IMG/VR virus record: IMGVR_UViG_3300036766_000466
Coordinates: 1-58,665 of that record
Origin: a virus
Reading direction: 5' to 3' (one strand)
DNA: 58,665 bases
Each line of letters begins with the position of its first letter. The first letter of the stretch is position 1. Under the pieces are notes generated by a model that saw nothing but the letters and a program-made list of their open reading frames with translations, was not told the DNA's origin and searched no databases. Shown here piece after piece: positions 42,100-50,161 of the stretch. Position numbers and translations under genes: made by a program.

Positions 42100-44992
42100 G
42101 GATGCTCCTGAACCTTAATTTCTCTTTGAAATACTGCGGCATGAGACCAAGTGTCGTGCGTTCCCATTTATCTACACCGGCATCATAGAGATAGAGATCG
42201 CCTTTGGATGAGACTCGGAAAGGCATGGAGCATTTATCGCACACGAACTCGGCGATGTTGAACTTCCCGCCTGTGATGTGGATTTTGTCCGACCAACACG
42301 ACGTGTAAGGACAACGGGTAATAAGCTGAGACATCTCCTCGCGTAAACTTTGCTCATTGGCTAGGTCTTTGGCAGAGCGTGGAGCCGGAGTCAGGTCTGA
42401 GCCGGCTGGAACCACTGCCACGTCTATCGGCTTTGGGGCTTCGAGTGCTTGTGAGTCCAGTATATTTACTGGCTCACGTTTGATGTCGGTGAATCCGAGC
42501 ATACGTCCGGGACATGGCTCGGAAACTTCAACACCGTTTCTTTCAACTTCAATGTTTGTGATTGGGACTGCGAGTGAACGACAATTGTAGTGGGCAATTG
42601 GGATAAGAAGTGGCAAATCCTCTATCCTGAATATCTTTTCGTCCATACAAATACAATAATCCGTAGTTAAATCATCGAGAGTTGCACTATACAACCAATA
42701 ATTCACGAATCCCTGCACATCAGGGTCTTCCATCATCGATCGGCGCCCTTCGTTTATTGCCTCTCCCATGTTCGTTCGGATGATGGTGTAGAGACGGCCA
42801 GGCGCGAGAAGTTCTCCATCTACCATGAGTCCGGTGTCCACGTATTTCGTAAACAGACTCTTTAGGTCTTTTATGCCGCCGGTCAAATCTTGACGCTTGA
42901 TAGCGTTTAAGATAACTGCCTTCGCGTCGTTTAAAATATCATCGCGTACAATACCTGAGATTGAGAACGCTTTCGAGTCATAGTAGGCAAGCTCCTTCCT
43001 CACGGCGAGAGTAAGCAATACCTTGATACCATTTACATCCTCTATCGTGGCGTTCACTTTCTTGTTAAAGAACGTGATCGCCTCAGTCGGAGGAAGTGGC
43101 TCCCAGGATTCAAATGGCGGGTCTTGTGAATCTGCGAATTTCTTGGTTATCTGGACTTTCACACCAGAACGACCAAGCTCTTCTAAGAGGCGGAGTTTGG
43201 AATCCAAGTGAATTTTAATAAGCCATGACCTAAGCGTCTCTTTTAAGTCCGAGACGTTCATCGGCATTTCATGGACCAGCTTCGGATTGCCGGTAGCGAT
43301 GATGTCTTTCTTTTCTACCCACGAGACGACCCTATCCATGATTTTTACCATCTCGGCTTCGATGGACAGATAGAATGCCTTCTCAAGAGTATTTATTTTA
43401 TGCTCGAAGTCTTTGACCATGAGCTTCGCCTCAAACTTGTTTGGGGAACGGACGATGAATTTGACCGCTGAAGCCAGTTCCTTGCCAGGCTTATTCGGTT
43501 CGGCGCTCGACCCCTCCGGTATCTTGCCCGTCTTATCGCTTTCCTTGGCCGGTGTTGGGCTATCGGGCGTCGGAGGCCCCTGCGTGCCAGGTTTGGCGTC
43601 ACCGCCCCCAAACGGCCCCAAAAGCGACTGTGGGACTGGTAGGATTGTCCCTGCGTCCATCTTGGGGATGGTAAGAAACTCCCTGATCCATTCCTCCGCT
43701 GGGTTCACAAATCCACCACGGGCCAACATGTCCACGATCTTCCCGCGTGCGGTAATCGATTCTTCGTTGATTTCCTCGTACTTGAACCGAGGGGCGAGGT
43801 TTGGATTGACGTTTGGGAACGATAGGTTTAGGAGACGCTTAATGATCTGCTCGCCGACGATGTCCTCTGCCGTGTCACGCCCCATCTTGTCGAGCACCCA
43901 GAAGAAGGCGTCAAACTGTTTCTGTCCAAGACCAAACGACCCGCCGCTTCCGCCGCTTCCTTGGTCTCCTGTAAATCCAAGAAGATTCGGCACGAGGATA
44001 GCATGAGACATGAGTCGGTTGTGCATGTTGATCGCCTCGACGTAGACGGCGCTCCGGGCGGCTTGACCCTCTTTGATGTCGATAGTGACACCCTTTGGAA
44101 CGCGGATGCCTGCCTTAGCTGACAGATTTCGGATAAAATTATCTAACTCATTCATCACGCCTTTTTTCTGGATTTGATCCGGGTCAACCGTAATCACCGG
44201 GAACGGGGCGGCATACCGCTCAAGCCAGATGTTCCAAAATTTCATCGCGTGCTTTTTAGAAAGCCACGACCGGAAGGCGGCGAGAAGATCAGACCGACCA
44301 TAATAATTTCCGTACTGTGCATTGTACGAGTAGATGACAAACTTGTCCTTCGGGAATGGGTTATTGTTATTTCCAAACCCGCTCTGCGTGCCTGCCATCG
44401 GCCCGAAAGTTTGCTGTGATCCACCTGACGCTGGGATGAGGTTCGCACCGACGCCGGAATAAACAATCCCAAGAAGGTTTCCGTACACATCCGTTTTGAA
44501 ATCGTAGTGAAGGGGGTCACGGGTCTTGATCGCCCTTAACCCCATCTTCCCCTCAAATTCTCCATCGGGTAGAAGCTCGAATATAAGCTCGGAAATACTG
44601 AATCCCACATCGATGGCAGAATAAATATCGTATAAATCATTCTCGAATGTTCCTTCCATGCGCTCAAGGACGTGGAGAATATAATCTTTGTACATCTGGG
44701 CTTCCGTAGACTCGTCCGCGGCGACGATATTCCACGGGGTCGAAAGGCGGGACTGTTTTCGGATTTCAATACAGGCTTTTACCTGGTCGTCCTCCATCAT
44801 TTCTTTGTAAATCTGGATGCCCTTCTTACGAACTACAGGATCAGGGTTCCCTCCATAGGCCACCATAGAACGAATCCAATCGCCCTCGCTCCATGATATC
44901 TCCTGGGTGACTATGTCTTTTTCTATCTTGGCGGGTTCTTGGGACTGTGCTCCGCGTGCTGAGAGGGGCCTGTTTATTTGATAGGGATCCAT
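42092..44992 (-). CDS. portal fused to Mu F-type minor head protein, 966 aa
   Basis: Residues about 1-480 are a DUF935/Mu gp29-type portal (DDQVKACIEIRKQSRLSTPW, then YYGRSDLLAAFRSWLSKKHA). A Pro/Gly-rich linker follows (about 470-500). Residues about 700-850 are the phage head morphogenesis (Mu F) domain: LYTIIRTNMGEAINEGRRSM, TTDYCICMDEK, PIAHYNCRSLAVPI. A terminal four-Cys zinc-ribbon-like region (CPYTSC...CDKC) is appended. These two proteins are usually separate; here they form a single polypeptide at the portal vertex. Confidence 0.85.
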   Translation of the reverse strand: MDPYQINRPLSARGAQSQEPAKIEKDIVTQEISWSEGDWIRSMVAYGGNPDPVVRKKGIQIYKEMMEDDQVKACIEIRKQSRLSTPWNIVAADESTEAQMYKDYILHVLERMEGTFENDLYDIYSAIDVGFSISELIFELLPDGEFEGKMGLRAIKTRDPLHYDFKTDVYGNLLGIVYSGVGANLIPASGGSQQTFGPMAGTQSGFGNNNNPFPKDKFVIYSYNAQYGNYYGRSDLLAAFRSWLSKKHAMKFWNIWLERYAAPFPVITVDPDQIQKKGVMNELDNFIRNLSAKAGIRVPKGVTIDIKEGQAARSAVYVEAINMHNRLMSHAILVPNLLGFTGDQGSGGSGGSFGLGQKQFDAFFWVLDKMGRDTAEDIVGEQIIKRLLNLSFPNVNPNLAPRFKYEEINEESITARGKIVDMLARGGFVNPAEEWIREFLTIPKMDAGTILPVPQSLLGPFGGGDAKPGTQGPPTPDSPTPAKESDKTGKIPEGSSAEPNKPGKELASAVKFIVRSPNKFEAKLMVKDFEHKINTLEKAFYLSIEAEMVKIMDRVVSWVEKKDIIATGNPKLVHEMPMNVSDLKETLRSWLIKIHLDSKLRLLEELGRSGVKVQITKKFADSQDPPFESWEPLPPTEAITFFNKKVNATIEDVNGIKVLLTLAVRKELAYYDSKAFSISGIVRDDILNDAKAVILNAIKRQDLTGGIKDLKSLFTKYVDTGLMVDGELLAPGRLYTIIRTNMGEAINEGRRSMMEDPDVQGFVNYWLYSATLDDLTTDYCICMDEKIFRIEDLPLLIPIAHYNCRSLAVPITNIEVERNGVEVSEPCPGRMLGFTDIKREPVNILDSQALEAPKPIDVAVVPAGSDLTPAPRSAKDLANEQSLREEMSQLITRCPYTSCWSDKIHITGGKFNIAEFVCDKCSMPFRVSSKGDLYLYDAGVDKWERTTLGLMPQYFKEKLRFRSIRV

Positions 44993-45001
44993 TTGTCCTT
45001 T

Positions 45002-46582
45002 TTAATCCAAGTCCGGGGCATGACTATTACCGCTCGCTACGTCCGAATCGCCAACGCCGACCATTTCTTCGGCTTGATCTCCTCGGTATGCTCCGGCCCG
45101 CTCGATTGTCTGCTGTAGCTCCATCGAATCGGTCGTGCCTGTTTCTATCGCTGTTTCGCCAGAATTTATCATCCGCGTTCTCATCCACCAGGCCATGGCA
45201 AGGGCGTCTGATCTGTCGAACATGACGTGTGATTCTTGGATATTCTGAGATTTTGTTTTGAGCTTGATCTTTCGTTTGCCCCGACTCGTGTATTCATACT
45301 GTCTTCCAGCTAGCTGTCCGATAAGGATTCGGTCGTTCGGAATAGAGATAGGCGTTTGGGAGTTTGGCTCAAATGCTTTTCGGAGCGTCCAGTACATCTT
45401 CGCCGCGAGGTTATCGTAGTCCTCTGAGTCCTCGACCGCTGAGCCGAACATAATTCGGGCCACGGGGAGACCAGCCTCTTCCAAAAACCCGGCAATGCCG
45501 GCGAGCCCGCCCTCGTCCACTCCGTAGAGCTTGACCCCATCGGTTTTGATAAGGTTCTTCGCCCATCCCACCGTCTCGTTGATGTCCACCTTGTGGAAGG
45601 CTTGGCAAGGTAAAGCTAGGCGCCCAACAAGCTCCTGGTGAACGGTCTCAGCCGTGCCGCCCTTGGATACGTCGCACCCGGCTACACGCAGATCGTCGTT
45701 GCCTTCAAGTTCACGATCCACCGCGGCCATGATCCACTCAATCGGAATAATACAATCGGCGGAGGATTGAGGGAACTCTCCCAACACGCGGGAGTAATAA
45801 AACGGGTGATCCTTGCCCCAGTCATTTATGACGCTGTCGATAAATTCCTGGTTTGCCATACCAGGAATGATTTCCTTTTGCTCAATAACATTCGGGCTAT
45901 CAAGAGCGCATAGCTTGATGACGTTGTACCCAAAACGGGGTTGAGTGCAGTGCTCCCAAAACCTCCCTTGCGGAGACATGGGATTTCCAATTTCTAGGAT
46001 GTGTGGCTCGCCACCGGACGCCAAGCCATAAATCTGATCGTAGATGGCGTCTTCAACGGCCTGGGCCTCTGAAATTATAATTAATAGGTGGGGGGATTTA
46101 AAACCCTGGAACTTCCCAGTCAGGCCATGCGTCTCTTTTGTCGTTCGCCCAAACGCATACCAATCGGGGCCAAAGGTAAGCTGTTCGGTTGTTAAGACGC
46201 ATTCATTTGTTGACCAAGGGCTGTGATCTTTTAGGTTTTGAAATTGCTTGGCTATCTCCCCGAACATGATTTTTTTTACCTGGTCATTCGTCGGGGCTGT
46301 ACAGATAACCTTGGAGTTGAAAGGGAAACGGAATAGCCAGGTGAGGACACAAATCCCCGCTGCCCAGTCCTTGGACATGGAGTTTGCCCCCTGGACTGCC
46401 GTGCGCCTATTCTTAAACGTGGAGTTAATAACTTCTTTCGCGCCTGCCCAAAGGTTGACCTCTGGGATTCCAAGCATCGTTCTTGCGAAGTTAAGAGGCT
46501 CCGTTCGTAATAAAATTCTTACGGCCCTGACCTGCTCTTTCACTGAGGAGGGTTTCATCCTCTGTGTCCGGGGTGTTTCCAA
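45002..46582 (-). CDS. terL: terminase large subunit, 526 aa
   Basis: ATPase half: LFRFPFNSKVICTAPTNDQV, a Walker-B-like LLIIISEAQAV with the catalytic Glu, and the GNPMSPQGRFWEH motif III. The Walker A site reads GANSMSKDWAAG, lacking the usual GKS/T. Nuclease half: RVAGCDVSKGG, YGVDEGGLAGIAG and FDRSDALAMAWW supply the metal-binding Asp residues. Cuts and packages the genome into the prohead. Overlaps the small terminase by 92 bases. Confidence 0.9.
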   Translation of the reverse strand: METPRTQRMKPSSVKEQVRAVRILLRTEPLNFARTMLGIPEVNLWAGAKEVINSTFKNRRTAVQGANSMSKDWAAGICVLTWLFRFPFNSKVICTAPTNDQVKKIMFGEIAKQFQNLKDHSPWSTNECVLTTEQLTFGPDWYAFGRTTKETHGLTGKFQGFKSPHLLIIISEAQAVEDAIYDQIYGLASGGEPHILEIGNPMSPQGRFWEHCTQPRFGYNVIKLCALDSPNVIEQKEIIPGMANQEFIDSVINDWGKDHPFYYSRVLGEFPQSSADCIIPIEWIMAAVDRELEGNDDLRVAGCDVSKGGTAETVHQELVGRLALPCQAFHKVDINETVGWAKNLIKTDGVKLYGVDEGGLAGIAGFLEEAGLPVARIMFGSAVEDSEDYDNLAAKMYWTLRKAFEPNSQTPISIPNDRILIGQLAGRQYEYTSRGKRKIKLKTKSQNIQESHVMFDRSDALAMAWWMRTRMINSGETAIETGTTDSMELQQTIERAGAYRGDQAEEMVGVGDSDVASGNSHAPDLD

Positions 46583-47024
46583 GTTTTAATATCTCCTGTA
46601 ATTCTATCTGGCCTTTGAACTCAATCGCTGTGCGTTTTAAATATCCGAGTGTTTGTAAAATATCAACTGCTTTTGCTTCGACATCAAAAGCTTCTTTCGG
46701 TTTTCCATTTCTAAAAAGCGCGGCTGACGCGAACTCTGCCGTTTGAATGATGTCAAACGCTATCTTTCTCTCATCCAGCTCGTCAAGCATCCATGAATTT
46801 TGTTCCTGAATTTTTATCTTGTCTCGGTAGACGTAAACGGGTGGGACGTGAAGGATTTCGGCTATCTCAACCTGAGTGTATTTTTTCTTCTGTAATAGGA
46901 ATCGGACGCAGACGCGACGCTGATGGGCATTAATCTTTTTAGGTTCGATCTTTCCGTCTTTGAGGAGAGCGAGGATGTATGGCGCAGAACTAGACGGCTT
47001 TTGTATATCCGGCACTGTGGTCAC
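46491..47024 (-). CDS. terS: terminase small subunit, about 177 aa
   Basis: Residues after SSSAPYILALLKDG contain a helix-turn-helix (YTQVEIAEILHVPPVYVYRDK), followed by helices for oligomerisation and an acidic C-terminus. Directly precedes terL. Start uncertain: the frame is open from 47120, but that upstream part reads as non-coding leader (basic, Cys/Phe-rich); GTG at 47024 or 47015 with a nearby GGAG is preferred. Confidence 0.7.
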   Translation of the reverse strand: MTTVPDIQKPSSSAPYILALLKDGKIEPKKINAHQRRVCVRFLLQKKKYTQVEIAEILHVPPVYVYRDKIKIQEQNSWMLDELDERKIAFDIIQTAEFASAALFRNGKPKEAFDVEAKAVDILQTLGYLKRTAIEFKGQIELQEILKLGNTPDTEDETLLSERAGQGRKNFITNGAS

Positions 47025-47149
47025 TCTCCGTAATCTACGGTCGCATGGAAAGAATAACATAAAAGGCGGGATAAAACAAAAACACCGTGGTCTCTCCCGC
47101 GGCATAGTCACGCCAAGCACCCCTCCGGCGTTCGAGCCCTAGTAAAAAT

Positions 47150-47158
47150 ATTATAACA
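47150..47158 (-). promoter_or_regulatory. extended -10 promoter before the terminase genes
   Basis: Minus strand TGT TATAAT (47150-47158), consensus -10 with an extended TGn; no good -35. It is placed 125 bases before the terminase start, leaving a long untranslated leader with a CCGCGG...CCACGG...TTTTTG hairpin-like run that might act as an attenuator. Confidence 0.45.
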
Positions 47159-47161
47159 TAT

Positions 47162-48184
47162 TTATATGTACACGACTAATTGCGACCACGGAAATTCCCC
47201 ATCGGCTATCTTGGTTCCAACAACATCCCAGATGTGTTTTCCGGCAAGGTACGGAGCGAGGAAAGCATCCGTGCTTGTGATTCCGTATTGGGTGGTATCT
47301 TCAACATAAAAAACAGTGGCTGACCCGCCCGTGGTATCGCGCAAGATTATTCCGTAATCCCTTGCAGCGACAACGAGCATTTTTGTTAGTGGCGTCCACG
47401 CGGGATTAATCCAAACTGACAATGGAAAACGAAACCTGGTTCCGGCTGGAATCGATGTCGGGTCTGAGCCGTCCGAGGATTTCGCCGGGTAAACAAAGCC
47501 AGACGCGCAATTTGGGGTTGCGAAGGCCAAGGCACATGGGATGATTCCACTCTCTAGGTGTACCTTCCTAACCACTCCTCCTGCCAGTGGCAAATGCGTG
47601 GCCGTGGCACTGTTCCAATAGACTAGGCGGGCCAGTGTGCCGTCAGATACCGATACACTCGGCAAAATGCCACCGCTTGCGGCAGTCCATATTCCCGGTG
47701 TCGTAGTGGGCTTGGCCTGCCAAAGGTCGTATTCTTTGTTTGCCGAAAGGTCAATGATGCAGACATGCCCGTCGGTTCCTGGGGATGCCGCGAATTTTGA
47801 AGGGACGTGAATACCCGCTCGAAGTTCTGTGTCGATAGGACTTGAGACTGGAAGCTGAAATTTAATTATCGGGTCTGTCGATGTGACAAAGTAGATCGGT
47901 GGCCCAAATCCGACCCCGTTTATCCAAGCGTTTGTGCTTCTCAGATAGGCGGTCAGTTTTGTTTTGTATGCTGAGGACTGCGGGCTTAATACAATTCCAG
48001 TTTGTTTTGTTCCCCACGCGTTTCCAGGGCCGTAGATATCGGATGAGATTGGCAGAGGCGCGACCACGCTGTGAGCGGCTACCCAATCCTCAAGAGCTTT
48101 TACGCGGGCAGTTAGTGGGGCATCGTTATACGGATCGGGTATTGTAATTTTTTGTTGTGGGCCTTGCGGGATCAGGATATCCAT
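47162..48184 (-). CDS. beta-rich protein of unknown family, 340 aa
   Basis: A helix with ALEDWVAAHS is followed by beta-rich sequence (FVTSTDPIIKFQLP, HVCIIDLSANKEYDLWQAKP, CALAFATPNCASGFVYPA, PAGTRFRFPLSVWINP, VVAARDYGIILRDTTGG). These motifs recall secreted proteins from actinobacteria with a jelly-roll fold, so a receptor-binding or glycan-binding role is possible. Ends at the terminase promoter. No named family is recognised. Confidence 0.5.
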   Translation of the reverse strand: MDILIPQGPQQKITIPDPYNDAPLTARVKALEDWVAAHSVVAPLPISSDIYGPGNAWGTKQTGIVLSPQSSAYKTKLTAYLRSTNAWINGVGFGPPIYFVTSTDPIIKFQLPVSSPIDTELRAGIHVPSKFAASPGTDGHVCIIDLSANKEYDLWQAKPTTTPGIWTAASGGILPSVSVSDGTLARLVYWNSATATHLPLAGGVVRKVHLESGIIPCALAFATPNCASGFVYPAKSSDGSDPTSIPAGTRFRFPLSVWINPAWTPLTKMLVVAARDYGIILRDTTGGSATVFYVEDTTQYGITSTDAFLAPYLAGKHIWDVVGTKIADGEFPWSQLVVYI

Positions 48185-48186
48185 AT

Positions 48187-48411
48187 TTATACTTTCTTTT
48201 CTGGCGGCGCTGCGCCTCGCATTAATTTCTCGCCTTCTCGTGGAGGATCAAATCTATCATAGAATCCATCCATTTCCTCACTGGTTAGCAGGCGATATAT
48301 TCTGACTGTCAATATTTGAGACGCCTGAGTACCCGGACGACACAAGGCCCTCCAAATCAAATACGCTTCTGTTGCCGTAAGATTTAAAACTCTATCTCTT
48401 TTTACTCTCAA
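48187..48411 (-). CDS. hypothetical protein, 74 aa
   Basis: Small, basic, with an AYLIWRALCRPG helix. TTG start; overlaps the DUF4430 gene by 20 bases and stops just before 47162..48184. Unknown function. Confidence 0.5.
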   Translation of the reverse strand: MRVKRDRVLNLTATEAYLIWRALCRPGTQASQILTVRIYRLLTSEEMDGFYDRFDPPREGEKLMRGAAPPEKKV

Positions 48412-48862
48412 CAGAAACGTATTTCCACTTTACATTGTCGCCTGATTTTAGAATTGTGTGCGCATTCGTGTTCGCATAATCCCCATTGACGGACACAATC
48501 CAGTAGCGGCCTTCGGAATAGTTCCCAATCCCATCCACAGACAAAACCCCGTATTCATCGGCACATATTTTTCCATATTTCACGTGGTGTTTTTTTGAAA
48601 GAACGTCTGCCGTAGTTGAGCCAATCGGCATGATCTCGGAGTAATGTTCTCTTGTCCCTCCGTGTTCGATCTCAACTTGAACGTCTGCCGCGTAAAATAT
48701 CCCAGGTTGTTTGGCTTCTTGTCTTGTTGGGACATCAATACCCGGAACCAAACCAATAGATGCTTCGGCCGCAAGTGAGACTCGTGCACAAAACAAAAAA
48801 AACAATGCCCCTGCTTTTATCATGCCCTTTTGGATCTGTTGGCGTCGAGTGGGCCGCATCAT
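48392..48862 (-). CDS. exported DUF4430 (transcobalamin-like C-terminal domain) protein, 156 aa
   Basis: N-terminal signal peptide: basic n-region (RPTRRQQIQK), hydrophobic AGALFFLFCARVSLA, cleavage probably near SLAA/E. Residues about 45-150 carry the DUF4430 pattern: beta sequence with RYWIVSVNGDYANTNAH and SGDNVKWKYVSVE, the family related to the C-terminal cobalamin-binding domain of transcobalamin and intrinsic factor. Binding to cobalamin is inferred, not shown. Cysteines are few. The location near a BtuB-like receptor is notable. Confidence 0.7.
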   Translation of the reverse strand: MMRPTRRQQIQKGMIKAGALFFLFCARVSLAAEASIGLVPGIDVPTRQEAKQPGIFYAADVQVEIEHGGTREHYSEIMPIGSTTADVLSKKHHVKYGKICADEYGVLSVDGIGNYSEGRYWIVSVNGDYANTNAHTILKSGDNVKWKYVSVESKKR

Positions 48863-48987
48863 TCCTTTGTGATAATAATCTTTTGTGACAAAACGTCTTC
48901 CGTGTGCATTTCGTTTATAAATTCCGTCAGGGATGTTTCGATTTCATCAAAGATTTCGTCGTCAATCTCGATGATGAGGCGTTTCAT
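48859..48987 (-). CDS. small acidic protein, 42 aa
   Basis: ATG at 48987 overlaps the stop of 48984..49454 (ATGA) and its own stop overlaps the ATG of the DUF4430 gene. Acidic amphipathic helix (IDDEIFDEIETSLTEFINEM). Coupling on both sides supports a real gene. Confidence 0.55.
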   Translation of the reverse strand: MKRLIIEIDDEIFDEIETSLTEFINEMHTEDVLSQKIIITKE

Positions 48988-49454
48988 TTTCTTCCAACAG
49001 CCTCAAGAATACGGTCGAGCTTCTTGTCTTGCTCATCGATTCGTGTTTCGATGGCCACGATCCGCTTGTCATATTCATAGGTCTTTGGGTCGTCGCCCTT
49101 TTGGTCTTTTGACGCGGCGATAGGCACGATGCCCTTCTTCTTTGCGTAGTCGATGACTACATTTCCTGCCCGTTTGTTTCGCCAAAGGTCTGATGCTCCA
49201 GGGCCGTCGTAGACAAAGACTTCGTTTTTGGTCAGTTTTTTTTCTCCTGTTGCCGGGTCTTTCATACAAAGAGCCACGTGTGGAGCCTTCCTAAATCCTT
49301 CCAGTTGTTCCTTCGCCGTAATAAAAACTTCTTCGATATTCTCGCCGACCTTTTTGTTTTTCTTGATGTCTTCAAAGTGGATGGCCACCAGTTGGCCGCC
49401 AGGTAGGTGCGAGTAAACAGCCCAGATTTGATTCTCAGCCCTTTGGATTGGCAT
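48984..49454 (-). CDS. hypothetical protein with C-terminal coiled coil, 156 aa
   Basis: Alpha/beta N-terminal part (GQLVAIHFEDIKKNK), then a Lys-rich middle and a C-terminal heptad region (KRIVAIETRIDEQDKKLDRILEAVG) likely to form a coiled coil. Overlaps 49435..49599 by 20 bases. Function unknown. Confidence 0.6.
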   Translation of the reverse strand: MPIQRAENQIWAVYSHLPGGQLVAIHFEDIKKNKKVGENIEEVFITAKEQLEGFRKAPHVALCMKDPATGEKKLTKNEVFVYDGPGASDLWRNKRAGNVVIDYAKKKGIVPIAASKDQKGDDPKTYEYDKRIVAIETRIDEQDKKLDRILEAVGRK

Positions 49455-49599
49455 TTTTTTGACCCTCCATGATACCGGACATTCTCATAACTTCCATTTT
49501 CGTGATCGACAATATTTTCTTTTGAACTCTCGGATCATCGAGGCAATCCAAAAACTTCAGAATGTCTCGCTCTTCAATCGGGTCTTTTGGCTGGCTCAT
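49435..49599 (-). CDS. hypothetical helical protein, 54 aa
   Basis: ATG at 49599 overlaps the preceding stop (TGATG). Helical with a run of Met residues (TKMEVMRMSGIMEG). Part of the coupled chain of small genes at 48.9-50.1 kb. Confidence 0.5.
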   Translation of the reverse strand: MSQPKDPIEERDILKFLDCLDDPRVQKKILSITKMEVMRMSGIMEGQKNANPKG

Positions 49600-49796
49600 C
49601 AGTGCTTCTCCCACGATCCACGATTTTCTTTATTTATCCGTTCCAATATTCGTTGCCTAGAAAAATGATCCCGGATAACCCAAAGCAGGTGAACGGACAT
49701 TGGACGGCCCTGTTTTTTACCATCTTTCTTGAGTCGACAAAACCAGATGTCATCCGTCGCCGCATAAGAGATCGTCCTTGTTTTTCTTTCGCTCAT
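49599..49796 (-). CDS. hypothetical basic protein, 65 aa
   Basis: Lys/Arg-rich with DDIWFCRLKKDGKKQGRP and a C-terminal helix. Four bases after the membrane gene 49800..49943 and coupled with 49435..49599. Unknown function; may bind nucleic acid. Confidence 0.5.
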   Translation of the reverse strand: MSERKTRTISYAATDDIWFCRLKKDGKKQGRPMSVHLLWVIRDHFSRQRILERINKENRGSWEKH

Positions 49797-49799
49797 AGA

Positions 49800-49943
49800 T
49801 TATTCTTTTTCAAACGCTGTTGTTAAGCATAAAATCGCTGCTGATGGTTTAAAACAAAAAAATAAACCAATGATATCGACAATTAGCGCTGCTGGGAATA
49901 AACAGAGCCCGCCAAGAAATACTATAATTCTTAGGACAATCAT
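49800..49943 (-). CDS. small membrane protein, 47 aa
   Basis: Almost entirely hydrophobic with two segments (IIVFLGGLCLFPAALIVDII and FFCFKPSAAILCL). ATG overlaps the stop of 49940..50143 (ATGA). A small holin-like or regulatory membrane peptide is possible. Confidence 0.55.
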   Translation of the reverse strand: MIVLRIIVFLGGLCLFPAALIVDIIGLFFCFKPSAAILCLTTAFEKE

Positions 49944-50143
49944 TCTTCCTCTTCTTCCTTAGTTTCCTCAAAATCTCTTTTGGAGTGTCCTGCCAACGAG
50001 CATTTGTGTCTTGAGATAATTTCTTGTAGGTCGCGCTCCCGGTAAGATTCCGTGCGGTGGGCCGGGACTATAATTTTTGCACAGGCGGAGCATCTGATAT
50101 CAGCAGGTGTTTTGTCTTGCATGGTTTTTACTTTGTTTCGCAT
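49940..50143 (-). CDS. hypothetical protein with Cys pair, 67 aa
   Basis: IRCSACAKIIVP suggests a zinc-ribbon half-site, with a Glu-rich tail. Two start choices, ATG at 50143 and one eight residues later (MQDKTP). The palindrome 50141-50158 lies over the first start. Unknown function. Confidence 0.5.
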   Translation of the reverse strand: MRNKVKTMQDKTPADIRCSACAKIIVPAHRTESYRERDLQEIISRHKCSLAGHSKRDFEETKEEEEE

Positions 50144-50158
50144 AAGTTTAAGCTTATG
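50141..50158. repeat. inverted repeat before 49940..50143
   Basis: CATAAG-TTTAAG-CTTATG, a 6-bp inverted repeat around the start codon of 49940..50143. May act as an operator or a small hairpin. Confidence 0.4.
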
Positions 50159-50161
50159 ACT

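Noticed and set aside
47101-47145. Possible tRNA T-arm (GTTCGAGCCC) in the leader before the terminase genes
   Set aside because: No acceptor, D or anticodon stems could be drawn on either strand.
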